Assembly (NCBI GenBank): GCA_017409875.1
Contig: JAFQRW010000001.1
Location: 1-35,169, forward strand
DNA from: Clostridia bacterium
GTDB lineage: Bacteria; Bacillota; Clostridia; RGIG6154
Direction: 5' to 3'
DNA length: 35,169 nucleotides
Part shown: positions 32,040-35,169 of the stretch, one piece after another
Position numbering within the stretch: the stretch's first letter is position 1
How the letters are laid out: every line of letters begins with the position of its first letter
Notes under the pieces: generated by a model
What the model saw: the letters and a program-made list of their open reading frames with translations, nothing else
What the model was told of the DNA's origin: nothing
Databases searched by the model: none
Position numbers and translations under genes: made by a program

Positions 32040-32085
32040 TCATGGTCGTGGTTTAGAAGGACTTTTAAAGAGATACTTTAAATAA
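32032..32085 (+). pseudogene. Displaced original 3' end of the rubrerythrin gene
   Basis: Eighteen codons in frame, GAG to TAA, read EARHGRGLEGLLKRYFK. They align with [17 protein letters not shown] at the end of the intact gene. It has no start and is the host fragment cut off by integration. The intact gene now ends in the element's version. It lies 52 bases before ferritin. Confidence 0.85.
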
Positions 32086-32137
32086 GATTTTTGCCGGATT
32101 CTTTTGACACAACCGGCATTGTAAAGGAGGAAGTAAA

Positions 32138-32650
32138 GTGTTAAATATAAAAGTTGCAGAATTATTAAATGACCAAATAAACAAAGAGTTATATTCAGCA
32201 TATTTATACCTTGATTTTTCGATTTTTTATGAACAACAAGGTCTTGATGGATTCGCCAACTGGTATATGATACAGGCTCAGGAAGAAAGAGATCATGCAA
32301 TGTTATTTTTAAAATATCTACAGCAAAATGGCGAAAAAGTAGAACTGGGTGCTGTAGAAAAACCCGACAAAAAACTTTCTACACTTATGGATCCGCTTAA
32401 AGCAGGTTTTGAGCATGAACAGTATGTAACGGGATTAATAAATAATATTTATGCTGAGGCTTATGCTGAAAAAGACTTCAGAACAATGCAGTTCCTTGAC
32501 TGGTTCGTAAAAGAACAGCTTGAGGAAGAAAAGAATGCTGATGATATGATTAAAAAGATGGAACTTTTCGGAAACGATTCAAAGGGACTTTATTCACTGG
32601 ATTCAGAATATGCCGCAAGAGTATATTCCGCTCCATCATTGGTATTATAA
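32138..32650 (+). CDS. ftn: Ferritin
   Basis: A 170-residue non-heme ferritin for iron storage and detoxification. Ferroxidase-site segments are visible: NKELYSAYLYLDFSIFYE, then AQEERDHAMLF, and FVKEQLEEEKNADDMI. The start is GTG 32138, behind AAAGGAGG. No promoter of its own is evident in the 52 bases after the displaced rubrerythrin end, only a short TGCCGG/CCGGCA hairpin, so it was probably transcribed from the perR-rubrerythrin promoter before the element arrived. It may now depend on the element's outward promoter. Confidence 0.93.
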   Translation: MLNIKVAELLNDQINKELYSAYLYLDFSIFYEQQGLDGFANWYMIQAQEERDHAMLFLKYLQQNGEKVELGAVEKPDKKLSTLMDPLKAGFEHEQYVTGLINNIYAEAYAEKDFRTMQFLDWFVKEQLEEEKNADDMIKKMELFGNDSKGLYSLDSEYAARVYSAPSLVL

Positions 32651-32654
32651 AATA

Positions 32655-32688
32655 AACCCCTGCTGCAAAAACAGTAGGGGCTTTTTTC
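32655..32688 (+). terminator. Ferritin terminator
   Basis: CCCCTGCTG and CAGTAGGGG pair (one G-T) around CAAAAA, followed by CTTTTTTCT. Confidence 0.87.
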
Positions 32689-32808
32689 TGTAAATTTTAG
32701 TATATAATAAATATGATAAAGTATTGTTCTTAAAGAGAATTTTATAATATATATTATCATTTTCTGCAAGTCATACTAAAATAAAATATAAAAAAATATA
32801 AATTTCCA

Positions 32809-32837
32809 TTGACTTTAATGGTTTTTTGTGATAGAAT
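32809..32837 (+). promoter_or_regulatory. Promoter and long leader of the NahK-like kinase gene
   Basis: A -35 TTGACT and a -10 TAGAAT have 17-bp spacing. About 140 bases of leader follow, in which AAGGCATGTTTTTTAT (32867 on) can pair with ATAAAATATGCCTT (32932 on). No known riboswitch is recognised. The ~330-bp gap between ferritin and this gene otherwise holds only AT-rich sequence. Confidence 0.55.
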
Positions 32838-32981
32838 CAATTAGCTATTGTGAAAAAATATATAAAAAGGCATGTTTTTTATATAAATGGCTATATTTGC
32901 CTGTAAAACTTGTTTGTTTTTTTGTGCGATGATAAAATATGCCTTGGTTTTTAAAAATAACGAATGGTGAGGTGTAGAAAA

Positions 32982-34049
32982 ATGGCTATTGATTTAAATG
33001 ATATTTTAAATGAGTTTAATCTTGAATCCGAAATTGATAGATACGGTAATGGGCACATTAATGATACATATCTTACTAACTCAAGAAAGTATATCTTACA
33101 GAGAATAAATACCAATGTTTTCAAAAATCCTGAAAAATTGATGGATAACATTGAAAAAGTTACAGATTTTCTTCGTGAAAAGATAATCGCAGAAGGCGGA
33201 AATCCAAAACGCGAAACAATGAAGGTTATCAGAACAAGGTATAATAAAAATCATTATAGAATTGATGATAATAATGTTTTTAGAGTGTATGAGTATGTAA
33301 ATAACACTATTTCTATAGAAACAAGCAAATCATATACTGATTTATATAATGCGGGTAAAGGTTTTGGTCATTTTCAGAAGTTACTTTCTGATTTTCCTGC
33401 TGAACAGCTTTATGAAACAATTCCGAATTTTCATAATACACCATCAAGAGTTGACAACTTAGTAAAAGCCATTAATGAAGATAAGATGGGCAGAGCAAAA
33501 GACATTCAGCAAGAAATTGATTTTGCACTTGAGTTTTCAAAAGAAGCAAGTGTTGTAACAGATGCTATTGCTAAAGGGGATATTTTGCTTAGAGTTACAC
33601 ACAACGACACCAAAATTAACAACATTTTATTCGATGAAAAAACAAGAGAAGCAGTATGTGTTATCGATTTAGATACCGTTATGCCTGGAAGTATTCTCTA
33701 TGATTTTGGTGATGCTCTCAGAATGGGTGGCTCAACAGGAGCAGAAGATGAAACTGACTTAAGCAAAGTTAATTTTGATGCTAAAGCGTTTGAAGCTTTT
33801 GCAAAGGGCTTTTGTTCAGAAACAATGCACTCAATGACAGAAATGGAAAAAGAATTGTTGCCATTTTCTGTTAAACTTATGACTTATGAATGCGGAATCA
33901 GATTTTTGACCGACTATTTAGAAGGCGACACATATTTTAAAATTCACAGACCGGGTCATAATTTAGATAGAGCAAGAAATCAGTTTAAGATTGTAGCAGA
34001 TATTCATAAACAACAGGATGATTTGTTAAAAATAATAAAGCAGCTTTAA
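32982..34049 (+). CDS. Phosphotransferase family protein, N-acetylhexosamine kinase-like
   Basis: A 355-residue APH/choline-kinase-fold enzyme. It opens with an ATP-site region DRYGNGHINDTYL and YILQRINTNVF. The catalytic Brenner-type motif THNDTKINNILFD is followed by CVIDLDTVMPGSILYDFGDALR with the metal-binding Asp. This combination resembles NahK, which phosphorylates GalNAc or GlcNAc at C1 in use of mucin and milk sugars. The fucose genes upstream fit that diet. Substrate assignment is by similarity only. ATG 32982 is preceded by GAGGTG. Confidence 0.75.
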   Translation: MAIDLNDILNEFNLESEIDRYGNGHINDTYLTNSRKYILQRINTNVFKNPEKLMDNIEKVTDFLREKIIAEGGNPKRETMKVIRTRYNKNHYRIDDNNVFRVYEYVNNTISIETSKSYTDLYNAGKGFGHFQKLLSDFPAEQLYETIPNFHNTPSRVDNLVKAINEDKMGRAKDIQQEIDFALEFSKEASVVTDAIAKGDILLRVTHNDTKINNILFDEKTREAVCVIDLDTVMPGSILYDFGDALRMGGSTGAEDETDLSKVNFDAKAFEAFAKGFCSETMHSMTEMEKELLPFSVKLMTYECGIRFLTDYLEGDTYFKIHRPGHNLDRARNQFKIVADIHKQQDDLLKIIKQL

Positions 34050-34066
34050 AAGCTGCTTTTTTTTAT
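34036..34066. terminator. Bidirectional terminator
   Basis: AAAGCAGCTT and AAGCTGCTTT pair, followed by a long T run, and overlap the kinase stop. It also sits at the end of the converging membrane protein gene. Confidence 0.85.
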
Positions 34067-34833
34067 TTTTTGAATGTAAAAATCATGTTTAAATTGCTGG
34101 TATTACTGTAACTAACACTAAATTTGTCAAAACTTTTCGAAGTTGATTTGTTTTTTAAAACATCTTTAGTAAAATTATCAATATCTAATTTGGCATCAAT
34201 ACTTAAAGCGATATGTACTGCCAATTTTTCAAAATTTGTAAGGTCTTCAGATTTATCTGCGCTAAGAGTAACATGTACTGTGTTTTTCGAAGTTTTGTCT
34301 TTTTCAATACAGATATAATAGTAATGATTGTTTTTGTTTAGTGATAAATTGCTTGTAGATGTTGTGTCGTTTGAAGTAATTGTCCAGTCTTCCCAGTTAA
34401 AATCAAAGCCATCATTAATTAACGCTGAAGTAATACGTCTTTCAAAGGTGTCGCTGTCAGAAATGTTGTCAGATGCGACTTTCTCTGGCGTAGGTGTATC
34501 ACTGATGGTGTTAGAATTAACGTTAGTGTACATGCTTATTATTAGCGGGTTAAATGTGAGAGAAAGGTTGAATGCAATTATTGTAGCGATCAGTGAAAAA
34601 ATTGCCTTTAGAAATATTTTTTTATGTGGTTGATTGTTTGCAAATTTAAAACTCCACACAATACAAAGTATTGATGTTGTAATAAATAGAATTAATGCAA
34701 GTTCAGGCAATATGAGAAGAAGGGGCATTTGCTGGAAATCTTTGTCATATGGAAATGAAATGGCAAGTAGTGCCGCAATAAAACTGAAAAAACTGCCAAT
34801 TATCAATATAATATACTTTAATGCTTCTTTCAT
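34063..34833 (-). CDS. Membrane protein of unknown function
   Basis: A 256-residue protein. Three hydrophobic helices lie in the first ~105 residues (YIILIIGSFFSFIAALLAI, LLLILPELALILFITTSILC, IFSLIATIIAFNLSL). A Thr/Ser/Pro-rich linker follows, then a ~130-residue soluble domain, probably outside the cell, with no recognised family. ATG 34833 has GGAGG upstream, while longer frames do not. It has its own promoter and stands alone beside the tRNA genes. Confidence 0.7.
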   Translation of the reverse strand: MKEALKYIILIIGSFFSFIAALLAISFPYDKDFQQMPLLLILPELALILFITTSILCIVWSFKFANNQPHKKIFLKAIFSLIATIIAFNLSLTFNPLIISMYTNVNSNTISDTPTPEKVASDNISDSDTFERRITSALINDGFDFNWEDWTITSNDTTSTSNLSLNKNNHYYYICIEKDKTSKNTVHVTLSADKSEDLTNFEKLAVHIALSIDAKLDIDNFTKDVLKNKSTSKSFDKFSVSYSNTSNLNMIFTFKK

Positions 34834-34857
34834 TAATAAAACCTCCATTGTCAATTA

Positions 34858-34885
34858 ATTATATCATATTTTACAATTTGTGCAA
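34858..34885 (-). promoter_or_regulatory. Promoter for the membrane protein gene
   Basis: On the minus strand a -35 TTGCAC and a -10 TATAAT are 16 bp apart, 25 bases before the start codon. Confidence 0.65.
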
Positions 34886-34948
34886 AATATTTTTTTGCAA
34901 TAACGGACAAATAATGGACAAATTTGCGTTCTGGAATGAAAACAAAAA

Positions 34949-34984
34949 AAACCGCTTTGTAGAAATAGCTCTACAAAGCGGTTT
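34949..34984 (-). terminator. Terminator of the tRNA-Asp/tRNA-Thr transcript
   Basis: A 15-bp perfect stem (AAACCGCTTTGTAGA and its complement) with a six-base loop runs into T on the minus strand, just after the tRNA-Thr CCA end. Confidence 0.88.
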
Positions 34985-34988
34985 TTGA

Positions 34989-35064
34989 TGGAGCTATTGA
35001 CGGGAATCGAACCCGTGACCTCCACACTACCAATGTGGTGCTCTACCGACTGAGCTACAATAGC
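34989..35064 (-). tRNA. tRNA-Thr(GGU)
   Basis: The minus strand gives a 76-base cloverleaf. Acceptor GCTATTG pairs with CAATAGC, with a D arm GCTCAGTCGGTAGAGC, anticodon stem CCACA/TGTGG around TTGGTAG (anticodon GGU), T loop GTTCGATTC and encoded CCA. Confidence 0.95.
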
Positions 35065-35070
35065 AAAAAA

Positions 35071-35147
35071 TGGCGACCTGGAAGAGACTCGAACTCTCGA
35101 CCTCCTGCGTGACAGGCAGGCGTTCTAACCAACTGAACTACCAGGCC
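35071..35147 (-). tRNA. tRNA-Asp(GUC)
   Basis: The minus strand gives a 77-base cloverleaf. Acceptor GGCCTGG pairs with CCAGGTC, the anticodon stem CCTGC/GCAGG surrounds CTGTCAC (anticodon GUC), the T loop is GTTCGAGTC and the end is GCCA. It is six bases upstream of tRNA-Thr in the same transcript. Confidence 0.95.
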
Positions 35148-35169
35148 ACTTGCAACTATTAAATTATAG

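Overview
The window looks like chromosome from an AT-rich, anaerobic Gram-positive of the class Clostridia, probably a gut resident. The grounds are GGAGG-type ribosome binding sites, frequent GTG/TTG starts, Mini-RNase III, a CwlD-like amidase, a DUF1540 protein, a PerR-type regulator, a reverse rubrerythrin, and enzymes for mucin-type sugars (L-fucose isomerase, a fuculo/rhamnulokinase and a NahK-like sugar kinase). No 16S gene is present, so the genus is not called.

Layout. 1-660: a terminator, tRNA-Ser(CGA) and two decayed tRNA-Ser-like copies. 670-12065: a long plus-strand gene string, cysE-cysS-mrnC-yitT-transketolase (two subunits)-fucI-kinase-pcrA-methyltransferase, followed by a cold-shock gene. 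12484-15974 (minus): PAP2 phosphatase, RuvX, and a glycosyltransferase fused to a CsaB-like pyruvyltransferase. It is divergent from a large secreted phosphodiester-glycosidase-domain protein (16101-18752). 18787-20129: DUF1540 protein, CwlD-like amidase and a hypothetical gene. 20236-21316: a PerR-box promoter, perR and reverse rubrerythrin. 32138-32650: ferritin. 32982-34833: NahK-like kinase and a membrane protein. The window ends with tRNA-Thr(GGU) and tRNA-Asp(GUC).

The main discovery is a 10.77-kb integrative element (about 21263-32039) inserted in the 3' end of the reverse rubrerythrin gene. The crossover core GAGGCTCG lies in the codons for the second iron-ligating E-x-x-H motif. The displaced original 3' end of the gene is still readable at 32032-32085, just before ferritin, so perR-rubrerythrin-ferritin was one locus before insertion. 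The element supplies a replacement tail and terminator at its left end and an outward-facing promoter at its right end. It encodes an excisionase and integrase, a second tyrosine recombinase, a RepL-like winged-helix protein, further HTH regulators, a SLOG (DUF1273-like) protein, a lipoprotein, a membrane protein and several unknowns. It has no visible relaxase, conjugation or capsid genes.

Three properties of the element stand out. First, two ~160-bp duplicated blocks inside it each carry two more rubrerythrin-tail sequences, which differ from one another largely at synonymous codon positions, as if captured from different rubrerythrin genes. Second, it is almost devoid of CpG (about eight by eye in roughly 10.4 kb) and I found no GATC, AGCT or GGCC, unlike the flanking chromosome. 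Third, a non-coding region (26063-26483) is packed with strong inverted repeats and could be a structured RNA, a replication origin or a recombination site. All counts and alignments were made by eye.
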